Counted from the stretch's first letter, positions 32,122-45,210 are shown. The stretch: DNA of 64,000 bases from Mortierella alpina (GCA_029449245.1 JANATF010000008.1:496001-560000), one strand, 5' to 3'. Notes: generated from the letters alone by a model not told the origin. Numbers and translations: made by a program.

Positions 32122-33704
32122 ATGGATGCATCGGATGAGCCCTACGACTTCCTGACATGGCATAGCAATGCGCCGGTGGTCAAGGACGAAAAAAAGGAAA
32201 AGGTAGCCCACTTACTTGCAGACCAGCCTCTTCAGTCCAGGAAGCTATGTCCCTTCACCCACTGACTTCTGTTCTGTTCACCTTGACAATTAGAAAAAGA
32301 TGAAGAAGCTTGAGAAGGAGGCAAAGGACAAGGCATCAAAGGCCGCCTCCAAGGACAAGAGGGTCTCCATGAAGGCGAGCAAGAAAAAGGAGAGCAGCGA
32401 CGACAGCGACAGCGAAGACGACAAGGAGCAGGCACCAGCAAAGAAGAATAGCAAACCCAACAAGAAGACGCCTATAAATTCAGATTCTGACTCGTCGTCA
32501 TCATCAGAGGAAGAGGATGACCCCGACACCCAACCTCCACCAAAGTCGAAGAAGAAGAAGCCTAAAAAGAAGAAGAGCAAGAAGAAGGCTGGCACTGCGG
32601 ATGACGATGAGGCTGAGGCACCCGAGAATGAGGATGGCAACGTGGACGGTGATGAAGGAGAAGGCAAAAAGGACAAGAAGAAGAAGGAAAAGAAAGAAAA
32701 AAAGGAAGGAACCGGCCGGAAGGGCGAGTACGGTATCTGGATCGGCAACCTTTCTTTCTTGACCTCTGAAAAAGCCTTGCGTCACTTCTTCAAGGACGTC
32801 GGTGCCGACATCACGCGCGTCAACATGCCCACAGGATCTGGATACAACAAGAAAGGCAACAAGGGATTTGCCTATGTGGATTTCGCCACTTCCGAAGCAC
32901 AAGTAGAGGCGATCAAGATGTCAGAGAAGGAATTGGAGGGACGCAAGGTGTTGATCAAGTCCAGCAAGTCCTTTGAAGGTCGTCCAGCGATCTCCAAGGC
33001 TGCAGTTCAGGAAAAGTCCATGAAGCAGAAGCACGCAGTATCACCAACACTGTTCGTGGGTAACCTGTCGTTCCAGTCGACGCGCGAGGGATTGCAAAAG
33101 CTGTTTGAGGACTGTGGAGAGATCCGTAAAGTGCGTTTGGCGACATTCGAGGACTCTGGAAAGTGTAAAGGGTAAGTGGTCACTACCTACTACACGTGTG
33201 TCTGTGTTTTTTTAAGCATCTCTTATATGACAGAACACATGTACTCAACGCCTAACGACAATGATTTCTTGGATAAATAGTTTTGCCTACATCGATTACA
33301 TGAACCCAGAGTCCGCCACGGCCGCGTTGACAAACCCAACAAAGCATTTCTTGGATGGACGCAAGCTCAACATCGAATATGCATCCGAGGAGGCGACATT
33401 GAAGGGTAACCCCCGTGAGTTCAGGAAACGTAAGCGCGAGGAGGAGGATGCAGCTGCAATTGCTAGAGGCGAGGTCCCGCCATCACAGAAGGAGGAGGTG
33501 GCAGCCGCAGAGGCAGCAGAGGCAGCGGAGGACGAACGGAGAAAATTCAATGCCGAGCAGAAGGCTAAGCGTCAGAGACGCCAGCCCGGAGATGCCCCGG
33601 TCAAGAAGCTGCAGGGACATCAGCGCCCAGGTCTTGCATTGGCGAATGCTCAGAGAGCACCACAGGGTATTGTCGAGTTCAAGGGAAACAAGGTTACCTT
33701 TTAG
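32122..33704 (+). CDS. NOP13: Nucleolar RNA-binding protein with two RRMs, Nop13-like
   Basis: Three exons, 32122-32202, 32294-33171 and 33281-33704, give about 460 residues. The first 170 residues are highly charged, with alternating Lys-rich and Asp/Glu/Ser-rich blocks typical of nucleolar proteins. RRM1 (about 172-252) starts with IWIGNLSF and has KGFAYVDF as RNP1. RRM2 (about 279-360) has LFVGNLSF and, across intron 2, KGFAYIDY. The tail is basic and Ala/Glu-rich, with KRKREEEDAAA. Two RRMs with a GIWIGNLSF opening are the mark of yeast Nop13, a protein of 90S pre-ribosomes. The role in ribosome assembly is inferred. Human NCL- or NIFK-type proteins are weaker alternatives. The 3' end faces the MFS gene across 190 nt. 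Confidence 0.85.
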
Positions 33705-33894
33705 ATGTGATACCCTCCCTTGGTCCATGCCCGTCTCTCTTCCTTGGCATTTCACTTTTTGCATGTAATCATCTTTATTTTCCCCTCACCTTCATAAAGC
33801 AGCATCCAATGTTCCCTGAGAACGATTTATCCCTGTATGAATGGTACAGATCTGTGAAAATCGAGCAAGGAACTGAACGAACTGATACATTTTA

Positions 33895-35835
33895 TTATCT
33901 GGGCGAAGGCCCACGCTCCTTTCGGAGCTTATTATGCTGAATGAACAAACTGGACAAGAAAGCCAGGCCTATAAAAGGTGTGCACACCGTGAAAGCCTTT
34001 CTCAAAGCTCGCATAAACGCACACAAGATCAAATGCTCCAACTCGGGTCCAAAGGTGGGTGCCAAGTATGAATTTTGTATAACCTTGGCCACGTCCGGAT
34101 TACTGCTGATCAACGGTGCAAAGTTATCCTGAACCGCGTTATGGAAAACCGCGCCCGTGATGGCGACACCAAAAGCGGACCCAGCCGTTCTAAAGAATGT
34201 GGTGATTGCTGTCGCCACGGCAACGTCCTTAGTATCAACTGAAGACTGAACCGCCAACACGATTGTCTGCATCACCAAACCAAGCCCAAAACCAGCGACA
34301 ACCAAAGAGCAGACTTCTTGGCTACGCGACGAGCCCACGCGCAGGAGTCTTAATAACGCAATGCCGATTGTTGCAAGGATAAGACCCACCCAGATAAATG
34401 GGCGAAAGTGCCCCCATTGGGAGACCATGAGACCGGAGCCAATGGATGCAATGACCATGCTTACAAGTAGGTACAACATCTCAAGTCCAGCAGAAGTAGC
34501 AGACTCCAGGCGAACAATCTGGTAATACAGAGGCATGAAGTACATGATGCCATAATAGCCCATGCCGATGAAAAACGATGTCAAGAAGACAGCAGAACTG
34601 GTGCGGTTCTTGAGGATGTCGAACGGGATGATAGGTTCAGCGGCCTGTTTCCATTCAATAATGCAAAATGCGACAAGGACCAGAAACCCGGCGCAGAAAA
34701 GAGAGATGACAATGGGAGAGTCCCAAGCATAGACACTCCCGCCCCAATTAAGAGGCAGGAGAATGAGCACTAGGCCGCAAATAAGCGACAGCGAGCCTAG
34801 AAAGTCAATGCGCCTAATCTTATCTTTGAAGGAACTCTTGATCTGTGGCAAGTGAAGCAATAAGCTGACCAGGAGGACGGTGATGGCTCCGATGGGCAGG
34901 TTAATGAAGAAAGCCCAGCGCCACGTTGCCTTGTCCGTGAAGACTCCTCCAAGTAGGGGACCGATAATTGAGGACATCCCAAAGGTGGCACCTATCACTC
35001 CTGTGAATTACTTTTTTTTAATAGTTGAAGAGCCGGCGTCCTAATGTTATATCATTTGCATTTTGTCTTCATACCTTGATACTTGCCACGTTCGCGTAGG
35101 GAGACCAGGTCAGCAATAATGATCATGACCATCGAGAGGATGCCTCCAGCGCCAATACCGGCAATGCCGCGGGCTATGATGATCCAGGCCATGTTTTGGG
35201 CTGCTCCGCAAAGCGCGGATCCTATCATAAAGACGATGACTGCGAAGAGAAAGGTTGCCTTTCTGCCAAAGATGTCGCTGAATCGGCCATACCTACTTCC
35301 GTTTGAAAACAGAGTGAGCGCAAAATAATCAAGGTGTGAGTGTGATGGGCTAGGTGGGATATTACGCAAGCAAAAAATCGTTGCGAAGTGCATAATCTAA
35401 CGCACGGGCTCTGATTTGAAGACGAGGGAAGAGACTTTACAATGGTTGAAATGAAGTCGTGGTCAGGAGGTAGGCTGCTCCAAGCCAAGGTGTATCGCTC
35501 AGGGAGTGAAATTCGTTGGCGATCGTTGTTGCGCACACAGAGACGATGGTTTGATCCAGCGATGCGAGAAAGACACCCAGGATCAGCCCCGTGAAGACAG
35601 CTATGAGCTGTTTGAAGGTCAACGCGACGGCGCCTTCGACGATCCGCGGCAATCCTAGGCCATCTCCTGCTGGGGTTATACAACTTGATGAGGAGAGGAC
35701 GTACTCAGCGAGTCCATTTTGCGGTTCAAAAGCGCTGCTACTGTCCAAAGAATACGTGCTGGTAGCAACTGTTGAGTTTGCATGAGTGAGTTCTGAGGGA
35801 GCACTCATGACGATATTACAGCTGTTTTTAATCAT
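33895..35835 (-). CDS. MFS transporter, DHA2-type (14-TM) drug:H+ antiporter
   Basis: Three exons, 35835-35441, 35292-35075 and 35000-33895, give about 572 residues, or 563 if the second Met at 35808 is used. A polar N-terminal tail of about 70 residues precedes the first membrane helix ([20 protein letters not shown]). DHA2 signatures are visible. They are [17 protein letters not shown] in helix 1, the motif A loop [20 protein letters not shown], and motif C with [10 protein letters not shown] followed by [12 protein letters not shown]. Hydrophobic segments continue to about residue 550, consistent with 14 helices. Such proteins export drugs or amphipathic metabolites at the plasma membrane, or act as vacuolar basic amino-acid carriers. 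The substrate cannot be read from sequence. No biosynthetic cluster is adjacent. Confidence 0.9.
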
Positions 35836-36843
35836 CTTTCGGATGCACTACACCACGCTGTAGGTGGAGTTAGACACGATGAGATAGGGTATAAACGGAG
35901 TGGTAGGAGCGCAAGAGCCGATCCGCAGAGGTGAAGTGTGTTCTGAGTAAGGGCAAAGTTGGGAAAGTTGAGGCGTGGACAAGAGCTTCGTAGCATTTCA
36001 CGTTAATAAAGGTGCGACAGGTGATGGCCGCGTCTTTGAATGAACTGGCGCACAGTCGCAGAATGTTGGCAGACGACAGCAGTAAGGGCCTCCGTAGTTG
36101 CGCTGCTCTTGCCATCGGGTAAACTCAAGTAAATTTGCTCGCTACTACGATGGCATATACCTATCGCACCATATATGACTATAGAAGACAAAGGGTGCGG
36201 CGAGAATGTGGAGAACAGTTATGTTGTTGCTAGTATCGCGTAGCACCACGCTGTGTACCTCTTTTCACAGCGGCATTGTATTCTAATAGCTCGGCGGTGC
36301 AGGCGTCAAGCATGGGCTATTTGGTGTGCCGTAAGGTGAATCGTAACGTCTGGCGGCGCAGGTGTTAGGCACGGCCAAATACCACTCGCGCCTGCTTCAG
36401 TCCTGAGAACAGAGTCAGTTTGATGGCTCTGAATTACGAGATCCAAACAAGCAATGTGAATCACGATCTCAAGCAAGTCGCTCAGCTGAGGCGGTCTACA
36501 AATGACAGGAGGGGCGACATTTGCAATGCAAGTCCAAGGCGCTCTCAAAAAAATAGACGGAGGCAATTGACGGGCAAGCGTACCGGCGTTTTTTTTTTTT
36601 TTTTTTTTTTGGTGCTTGGCAACGTTTACTGTGCGCTCCGTAAACTATCGTCGTCAATTGCTGGCAACTCTTTTCTCAGGAGAATGCCTTTTTAGTATGT
36701 GTGCGAGATTCTATATACTTCGTTTTTGTTGAGCAATACACAGCAACGTGCGAGATATGATATGGATAAGGAGAAAGGCTCACTACTCCTAGACTAGATA
36801 TTTGTAAGAACTCTCCTTGAAAAGAAAAACAAGGCAAGCGTTG
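35836..36843. other. Intergenic region with a T tract
   Basis: This lies between the start of the MFS gene and the end of the nucleotidyltransferase gene. Blocks near 36290-36320 and 36345-36375 (GCTCGGCGGTGCAGGCG and CTGGCGGCGCAGGTG) look like diverged direct repeats. No gene is recognised; the small open frames have no family features. Confidence 0.5.
36589..36610 (+). repeat. Homopolymer run of 22 T
   Basis: An uninterrupted T run in an otherwise ordinary intergenic region. It could be the A tail of a decayed retroposed copy on the minus strand, but no recognisable element is attached. Confidence 0.8.
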
Positions 36844-38566
36844 TTATGACAGAACCTGATATGGTGCTTTTGCAGTGAGAATGGCGCTTAAGCCTCGTCC
36901 ATCCCTCAAGGCTTGAACAGCAGCCTGGAATTCGTGCCTAATGATATTCATCATGTTATGCCGCGCTCCAGCAGCGTTAAAGTCCAAGATGAAAGGATCC
37001 TCCACAACAAACTCATGTTTCATCCAGCTGGAGGGTCCGTGCCGTTCCCGTGGGATGACACCGCCACATCGGATGCTCACACATGACTTTCGGTAGTCAA
37101 ACTTGCTTCCATAGTACTCCAGAAATCCTATGAAGAGCTCCCCAAGCGACATGCTGTTCCTTGGAATGCACGGTCTGATTCTAGAGGGATCTGTAAATGC
37201 GACGTTGATATGGCGTGTCGACCCGAATGGTCCAGGGTTGGGCACATTGTGAGGGATGAGATGAGGATCCTGGAGGCAAGGGAGTACAGGAAGCAACAGT
37301 GTCTGGAAATAGGAAATGACCATCAGGGTGTAGCAATAGCTGCTGAGAGACCCTAATGGAGGCGAGTTGATTCCACGCGCTTTGACAAAGGCCTTGAGGA
37401 CGTAGAGGAATGTGCGGACACGGTCATCGATACGGACGTAAGCCTCGATTAAGCGGGTGTTATAAAGTCCATTGTAGTGTCCGCAATTGAGGTCGACCTT
37501 GATGCCCGTTTTATGGTCCGTGAACTTGAGAATGGGCACCCTTGCAGCAGGGATCACTTCGACGTCCTTCATACTGTCTATAGCCGGCAGAAGTATGAAT
37601 TCATCGTGTACAGCGCGCATGTATCGTTACCGAGTGCGTGAATGCCAGCGATTATGCATAATAATGGTCGAGATATATGTGGATATGCAAGGTTCATGCA
37701 GCAAGTCCATATCCCAAGCAGTTTGATTGTTATCGGTTCCCAGTCAGTCAGACGAGACAGGCAAAATGCAACGATGAGTCGCACATTGAACGGGAAGAAA
37801 GGTGTTCACCCAGAGGTGGCGGCATGAATGGAAACAATAGTGAGAAGAGACGAAAAAAAGTAAGCTGTCTTTGGTCCTGGGGCACACACTTGTCGACTCC
37901 ACTGTCGCCAGAAGGACATGTGCAATACATAAATGACCGAGGAAAAAAAGTAACCCACGTACAGCGCAGGAACAGAGTCTTGAGCACATATAGGTCTTGG
38001 TATCTCCCTGGTGGTAGATCCTGGCTCTGTTCTGGAAGTGCTGGCAAAACCACAAGATCCAGGTCGCTCGAATCTGTCCCGAGTCCTGATGCGAATGAGC
38101 TGGAAGGACAGTCATCCCAACCGCGTGTCAATCGCGGTTTTCAAAGAATCAGTTCAAGCGGGAGAAACAAAACGCAGATAGTCAGTCCTCTAAACCACCC
38201 GCTGCTCTCAAGCAGCCCTGGCGTGATGTTTTTCCGTTGCCCATGCTCCATGCTGTCAACGCTGTCAGAATGCTCACCCAAAGGACTCAATCTTGGCCTC
38301 CTTGGGCCATTCTGTGTTCAAGATTCCCTGGACCCGCGTCAGCAAGTTGTCCCTGAGTTGTTTTCCTTCCTCTGATATGGCTATTGTCTGTTCACAGTGC
38401 AAGAGGTGCTCTTTAGTGTTGGTCTGGGAAAGGATTCGGTTCTCTGGCCGTTCAGATGGCAAGGACCTCATACCTCTGCCAACTGCAGCATGTCCTCAGT
38501 TAACTGCTGTATATGAGGGCTGGCTGTCGGGCTGCTTGGGCCTGCTGCTGCGGAAGTCGTTATCAT
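36844..38566 (-). CDS. Cid1/GLD2-type noncanonical poly(A)/poly(U) polymerase
   Basis: Four exons, 38566-38474, 38387-38278, 38099-37963 and 37577-36844, join in frame to about 357 residues. The junction of exons 2 and 3 rebuilds the nucleotidyltransferase motif: G68-S69, then SSD80-L-D82. The third catalytic aspartate is D142 in KVDLN. The central domain has the SSYCYTLMVISYFQ stretch, and the PAP-associated domain has LFIGFLEYYGSKFDY. Enzymes of this group add A or U tails to RNA 3' ends in cytoplasm or nucleus. Cid1 selects UTP with a histidine in its DPF...SHN loop. Here the loop reads DPFILDFN, so the histidine is absent, which favours ATP use (inference). An in-frame stop upstream of 38566 supports the start. 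Confidence 0.8.
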
Positions 38567-40937
38567 GGTAGATTGGACGTCGACTTATCGTTGTTCTAAC
38601 AGGTGTGCCTGTTTCGGAATCGTAGCAAAGGGATCGGCGGCGGGCAGGTGGTTGAGTTGAGGTGGAGGGGAGGCTGAAGAAGTAGCAGAGATGCACTATA
38701 GCACACAGAGAGGGAGGGTGAAGAGAAGAGGAAGGAGCGAAGGAAATGGAAAGGAAAATAACAGAGACAAAGGAAGGCGTGTGTGCGTGAGGGCACAGGG
38801 GGATGGTGGATCATTAGAGCACATTTTTTTTTCTGTGGTAAACAGAGCACGATATGGCCCACATTCTCTCTCATGCGCGTTGTTCTCAAAATGAAAGGTG
38901 ATGGTACTCTTCTGCACGTATGTCGCTCTACAGCAAACTTGGCCGAGCACAGTACTCTCTGTATGCCGTAGTGCCAATCGCTCGCACGAGTTCCGGCTGA
39001 TTTGCGGCGCATGCCTCCCCGCCTCACTCCATTCCCAGCTCTCGTCCTGTGTCCGTCCGCCCCTTTGTGTTCTCCGCCGTTGTTGTACCCATTGACGTTT
39101 GCATAATGGAAGCAAAAACAAGAAAAGAAAATCAAAAGAAGGGAGGCGTCTTTGCACGCAGGACACGGTTGAACAGACTAGCATAAGGATCGAGAGGGTT
39201 AAAGATGCAGGATAGGCAAGGGGCGGAAAAGAACAGGAGAAGAAGGCAATGCTCTGGTGCCCCCATGTCTCGCTCGCAGTGCTAATTTTTTTGTCATTAT
39301 CATGGAAGCAACCACACCTGCGCGGTTTGTCATGCGCAGGAACACGATCGGCTGTTAGTCCCATTCATGTGTACTTGTTGTGCTCCTTTACAGAAGCCTC
39401 GGAACTAGAGACTTGACAACGATCTGGCCACCTAGTTTCTCTATCATAAACCTCACTAGAGCAGCTTGATTTGCCCACTTCAATGCGCGACTAGTCCTCG
39501 TCTTCGATGCTCGATCGCGTCGCTACATCGCGCGTTGAATACGACGATTCGCTTTCCGATGATGCAACAGAGAGGTATAAGCATCGTGTTCCAGCTGTTA
39601 TGCCTTCAAAAGCCTCCCTTTTGTCGTCAACGGATCCCTTCACTCTCCTTCTGATCCTATGACGATCTCTACTTCACATGCTGAGCCTTTCCAGCGGAGA
39701 CTTGGCCGTATTGCAAATGCCTCGATGGACAAGATCCAGATTCGATGGCGAGTGAGTGGCCACAGCCCAGCTTATTCGTTGTGTAATCTGCCGAAAAGAG
39801 GAGCAGCATCCAGCTTGGAAACCAGGTCCAGGCGCACTGACAACTGCCCCAGCTTGACAACAATGTTGCTATAATGTTGTGTATTATCCAAGGTGCATGT
39901 TTGCTGCACAACCTTGTCTCTTTCCCCTTTTCAATCCCATGCTTGCCTCACCCTTTTTTCCGTAATCTCAAACTCTCAAGTCTATTTTTCTTTCTGTCGT
40001 TTATTTTTTTCTGTTCATCCTGTGCCTTTCCCCTTCTTCCCCTCAGCTCCCTCCCTTCTTTCCTGCGATTGCGTTGGAAGCTCGTTGAACGACTCGGCTT
40101 TTCCGAGTCCAAAAGGACTCTCATTTCGCAGGGCGCATTGCATATGCCTCTCGGTTCATCGCCAGTTGCTTCAGCTCACCAAAACTGGCTTTCACCCACC
40201 CCCTGAGCAATATAGAAAGCATCCATACATTATGTCAATAAAAAAAAGCGGAAGTTATCCTTGCCTCTCCAAAAAGTAAAAAAAAAAAAAAAAAAAAAAA
40301 AGGTCCATCTGTGCAGAAACTGTTGCTTATGGACGAAGATGAGCTCGCAACGTTGACAGAGAAAGTGAGCGAAGATGAGAGGACGGAACGGAGCGATAAT
40401 ACATGAATGGTGATCCTCCCCCTTCATATCGTTGAACCTTCGGGCCAAGCGATTGCTCCCCTTGAACGCCATGGAAGAGTTGGCCCCCGTCTGTTTTTGA
40501 TTTTGGTCGAACTAGCCAAAGCGAGAGAGGGGATGAGCGCGTCGGTCCGTGTCCGTTTGTTCCTCTGTCTATGAAACAAAATCCTACTTTTACCCTTTTT
40601 CGCTTCCTTTCCACTTTGTTCTGATTTGCCTTCACTCCTTTGCTCCCCAGTCCACTTCATTTGGCTCGTCGTCACCGTTAGAGGCTTTCTGATCCTTCAT
40701 TATAGCCTCTGTCAGCCATCCGCCCCGCTCCGGCACATCGACCACCTTTCCCAACACCCATTCTCCTTGAAAAAAAAGAGAAGAGCGCAAGTTCTCTGTT
40801 ATATCACCATCGGCAGTTTCTCCCTGTCTTTGCAACCCGCTCGATCTTCACCTCAATCTCGCATAAAGTCCCTCCACCTCCCTTGGAACACGCTTTGTGC
40901 CTTTCGCCTCATCTTTAGCCCTTTCTTGCTCTGTATA
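38567..40937. other. Long intergenic region (2.4 kb)
   Basis: No gene could be supported. Long open frames on both strands around 38600-39360 and 40230-40840 lack family features and overlap CT/GA-rich sequence. The stretch 39920-40060 and the last 300 nt before 40938 are pyrimidine-rich and probably belong to the promoter and leader of the Bni4-like gene. The frame of that gene stays open back to 40626, so a longer N terminus cannot be excluded. Confidence 0.5.
40278..40301 (+). repeat. Homopolymer run of 24 A
   Basis: An A run preceded by TCCAAAAAGT. It may be the tail of an old retroposed transcript, but no parent gene was recognised upstream. Confidence 0.8.
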
Positions 40938-43900
40938 ATGACCAACATCCTTGCCTCCAGAACCATGGAATCCCCTTTGCAACACCATCAACAGCAGCTT
41001 CTTGCTCGCAGGCACAGCAGTGGAACAAAGATCCAAACACCCATAGCCATCACCAAGCCGCTGTTGGCACGCGCTTCCTCTTCTTTAAAACTCCACCTTT
41101 CGCAACCTTTCAGTTCCTCCTCCTCATCCTCCGTCTCGAACCTACCTGCGCCTATTTCTAGCAAATCTTCAGACAACACTGCCACGCCTTCGAAGCAGCC
41201 TCTTCAGTTGCAGTTGCTGCATGTACGCACCCCAAGTGACCTCAAGGATCAACCAATTGCGCAAGGGTTTGCTCAAGATACTTTGGATACCTTCTCGACG
41301 CTTATGGGCTGTCAGTCAAACTACAGTTCGCTCTCCTCGCCAAACAGCTCCGCGATGCAATCGACTAGCACCATCGCAAGCACAGCTGCTGTTGACACCT
41401 CCTTATATTCATCCAGCCTGCCTGCTTTTCCATCTAGTCGCTCTCCCTCTCCAACAACAATTTTGATAGGCGCAGTGCCTGGGATACCCACTATTTTGAC
41501 CAATGGTATCATCGACGAGGGTGTGCAGGACGCGCTCCCTTCCACTCCTCAGTTGGTCTTTTCTCCGGTCGGAGCCCTCCCACTGGTGGTGCGCGACAAG
41601 CGGCGGTACGGTAGTCTAGATGCCGCCGCGCTGGAGGACCAAGGAGCTCTGATGTCAACGTCGACCGAGGATGCTAGGCCTTTATCATCCATGGAAGATG
41701 CAGAAGGTAAGAAAAGAGGGAGTGCAACCACGCTTCAATAGGTCACCCCTTTCTTTTTCAATTCCCATCCCGATCCTCGTTGTTCATTTTGAGTGCCACG
41801 AGTAGTATAACCACGGCAGCTGGGACCCTGGGAGCGTTTTGTATCTATCCCACGGCTCCGTCGAGATGCACCGTCGAGATGCACCACATTACGCAATATG
41901 GCTCCCTTGCAGATACACAGAATACCATCTTACTGACTCTAGTCTCCATGTTGCTTTGTCATGGCTTTCACCTCCTCTCTCCTTCTCCTCCTGCTGCCCC
42001 CCTTTTTTTATTGCAGAGTGGTCGGGTACTACTGTGCCCACAACGGACACCGTTGCCACCGGTCGACACCCTTCATTAAATGCAGGTCAGGTGCAGCTGC
42101 CTGTTGCGCCAACTCTGGCAGTGACTGATCAAGTTGGCAGCTACAAAGCTGCTGCCGTCTCCAATGACCAGCAGTCTATCCACCCCCTCCAGCTCGATCC
42201 GGAACCTCGTTTGACCTTTGCCTCCAGTCCTCTCTTGCAAATCAACACCTCGTTGCCAAACATAATGGCCCACTCACCCTCTAGTCCTACCGCATCAGTC
42301 GATCGCTGGCATCTGGTGTCGCCACTGGGCTCTCCCACAGATACCCAGCAGTTGCCCTTTGTCAGTACTGCTCTCCAACAGATTCCAGCTCAAAAGCTGC
42401 GAAAGAAAGCGACACTCGCCTCCAAAATTCGCAAGGTCTTTAACAAACCCACTGGCGGCTCTGGTGAAAGCGAACAAGATCTTGAGGTGGCCAATACAGA
42501 TGTGCTGCAGCAACTTCAAACGCTCGAGGACATCATCTCCATGTCACCACGCGACAGCGCCGCCTCCTTGTCGATGTTTGACCCGGGGTTTGTGCCAGGT
42601 TCGCTTTTGAAGAATCAGCGTGGTTCAGTCTCATCGACCAGCTCTGCTGACACCACCATGTCGGCAGCTCCTGGGGATTTTGGAATTGGTACACCCTCCA
42701 CCTCGCCAGAAATGTCGCCTTCAGGATCGCCCAAGGTCAGAAGTCTCTCCCTCCAGTTGCCATCCGCCAACCACGCGCCTGCTTCAAGCAATCAGGATGT
42801 CACTGAACAACTCGATTTGGTTCCTATTGTCCAAGACACCACCTGCGAACCCATCCTTGAGGTCACTCACCAAGCTGGAAAACGCCAGAATCTCGAACCT
42901 ATCCAGACCAGGACAGTGAAAAAGAGACTGTCCTTTGCCTCCATTACATCGTTCTTTAATCCGCGCTCAGACGAGTTGTTAGCAAAGGCATATCAAAAAC
43001 GCGACCAGCGAGCATCATCAGTCCCGAATGTCGAGCATCCTTTGGTCATCGTCGGACGTCAAATTGCTGGATTCCCCAGACGGCACTCGCTCAATGACAT
43101 GCAGGTCGGGGGTCGACTCCACCAGAAGGAGGAGCAGGTTCCATTGTACAAATTCGTGAACCCACCATGGGATAAAGATGGTGCCTCTGCACAGGCTGCT
43201 GCCGCTGCGGCCGAGCTCCTCGCGTCAAGTGCCAAAAACAAGAGCAGCCCAGTTGAATCAAACACTGCCCCCTCTGAGGACGCGCCAGAGATGACCCGCA
43301 AAAAGTCAAAGATCCACAGCGTGTTTGCCAAGCAGAGCCGAAGGAAGAGCAAGAGCGGCCCCACGAATGCCATCGTGGTCGCGACGGCTGCAGATGCCAT
43401 GGCTAGTCCTGCGACTGCACCGCCTGCAAGGCCCTTGCGATCCGCATTGGTCAATCGCCATCAACGCCAGCTCTCGTTCAAGAGGACGTCTCAGGTAAAC
43501 AGGACAAGCATCTATGGACAACCACAAATCCATTTTGATCTCCACTCGCAAGGACCGCTAGCCCCGTCTAGCAGACGACACAGTCTGTGCGAGCCCTTGG
43601 TGGACCTGTCCCCAGATGCTGGTCCCACCGTCAGTCGGCGTACACCGGCTGAAGACCAGCAGCAGCAGCAGCAGCAGCAGCAACAAATCCGTCATTCTAT
43701 GGAGAGAATCGTTGGACCCACCCGTCATCGGCGCCAGAGTAGCATTGCAGGCCGTCATGCGAGTCAACAGGGTAACTACCCGGTCACCGACAGGAAGCCA
43801 CACCGCCTCTCCATGCGCTATTCCACCTCGGAGGAGTTTGATATCTTTCAGTACGCTGACGCGTTCGCTCCAGTTCACCCGCACCACCCCCAGTTCCAGC

Positions 43901-45210
43901 CGCCGCAGCAGTTCCAACAGCTCCAGGCACAGCAATATCACTACCCAGGCGGCTATCTCACCAGCCAGCAGTCGCATGATTATGAGGCGTTCGCGAGTAC
44001 GAGCTCGTCCTCGCCAGTACCGAGAATGTCCCCTGTTCACCAAGGAGAGGAACTAGCCTCGTTCAACGGTAACATGCTCTCTACTATATCGCTCATCCCC
44101 TCCAGAGGAGGCTCCTTCTCATCTGCTTCTGGGGCGGAGGCACAGTCGCAGCAGGCGATCCCCGGGTCCGGTGTGGGGACAGGTGTCAACGAGGTGCAGG
44201 CGCCTTCAACCTCTGGATCTCCCTCCAAGGAGACCTCACCGGTGCTGGCCGCATCTTCCTCAGGCAATCTCAATAGCGGCAGTCCAGCAGTGAAGATCGT
44301 CCCCCGCAATCCAGCCATTGCCAATGTCATGAACCATCAGCATCGCCGCAGCTCGTACCATCAGGGCGAGAGTCCTATCACCGCCAGCAACTACAACAGC
44401 AAGCGCAACTCGCTCATAGTCACACCCGTGCCGCGTCTCTCGGTCGACCACTCGCTCATGATGGAGCCCCACCAGGGGTTCGTCAACAGTGTAAACAGCC
44501 ATCACCAGTACCTCCAGCATCAACAGCAGATCCAGATCCAGCAACAGCTCCATGTCCAGCAACAGCAATTCCAGAGAAACCAGCAGCAATTCCAACACCA
44601 CTACCTGTCAGACCAGCACCACCACCAAGCGCAACAACAACAACAACAACAACAGCAGCAGCAGCAGTTCATGAATGGCACATTGCCGCATTCCCCTCCC
44701 CATGCCCTACACATCCCACTCCAGGAGCAACCATACCACCCTCACCCTTACTCCCCTTACCAGTACCAGTTCAATGTACAGCAGCAGCAGCCTATGCCCT
44801 CTCACCTCCATTACCCTTCCTCCCCGCAACACGCGACTCCATATCACCCACACGCGCACTCCCAGGCCTACAACCCCGGCCACATGTCCATGACCAGCAG
44901 CAATCACGTTTCCTACAGCAACACCCCCGCTAATAACAATACTAATTTCCGATCTTCGCCGCCTTCGCCCTCCATCAAGACTAACCACTTCGCACGCCCC
45001 ACGCGCCAGCTCCAGTTCTCGACCGCCGAACCCATCATCCACACCACCTGGACTTCGGACCAGTATGATCGCACCAGTGACCCCAACATTACCGCCCATC
45101 GCTTGACCCCGGCTATCGCGCAAAAGATTAAACTAGAATTGAACCAGTTCAAGAGCCAAGAGATGGTCGTCCATCAGGAGAGTCGCACTCATACCCACTT
45201 TTTTGTATAA
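40938..45210 (+). CDS. Bni4-like PP1-targeting scaffold protein (Ser/Pro/Gln-rich)
   Basis: Two exons, 40938-41706 and 42017-45210, give about 1,320 residues. Most of the protein is disordered, with Ser/Pro-rich, Gln-rich and His-rich stretches; CAG/CAA runs encode polyQ near 43660 and 44640. The informative part is the last 70 residues. RQLQF (1253-1257) fits the RVxF docking motif for protein phosphatase 1. It is followed by DQYDRTSDPN, LTPAIAQKIKLELNQFK and an end in ESRTHTHFFV. This order (RVxF, YDR, LTP-IK-ELN, HxESR-THFF) is that of the C terminus of yeast Bni4, which recruits Glc7 to the septin collar to place chitin synthase III. Three short similar helices (SKIRKVFNK, ASITSFFNP, KIHSVFAKQ) recur upstream. 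Localisation at septa or hyphal tips is inferred. The start is chosen at MTNILASRTMES. Confidence 0.65.

Noticed and set aside
37677-38375. Plus-strand open frame of 232 codons
   Set aside because: It lies antisense to exons 2 and 3 of the nucleotidyltransferase, whose motifs are rebuilt exactly on the minus strand.
38596-39364. Long minus-strand frames of 179 and 222 codons
   Set aside because: Overlapping frames in CT/GA-biased sequence with no family features and no plausible exon partners.
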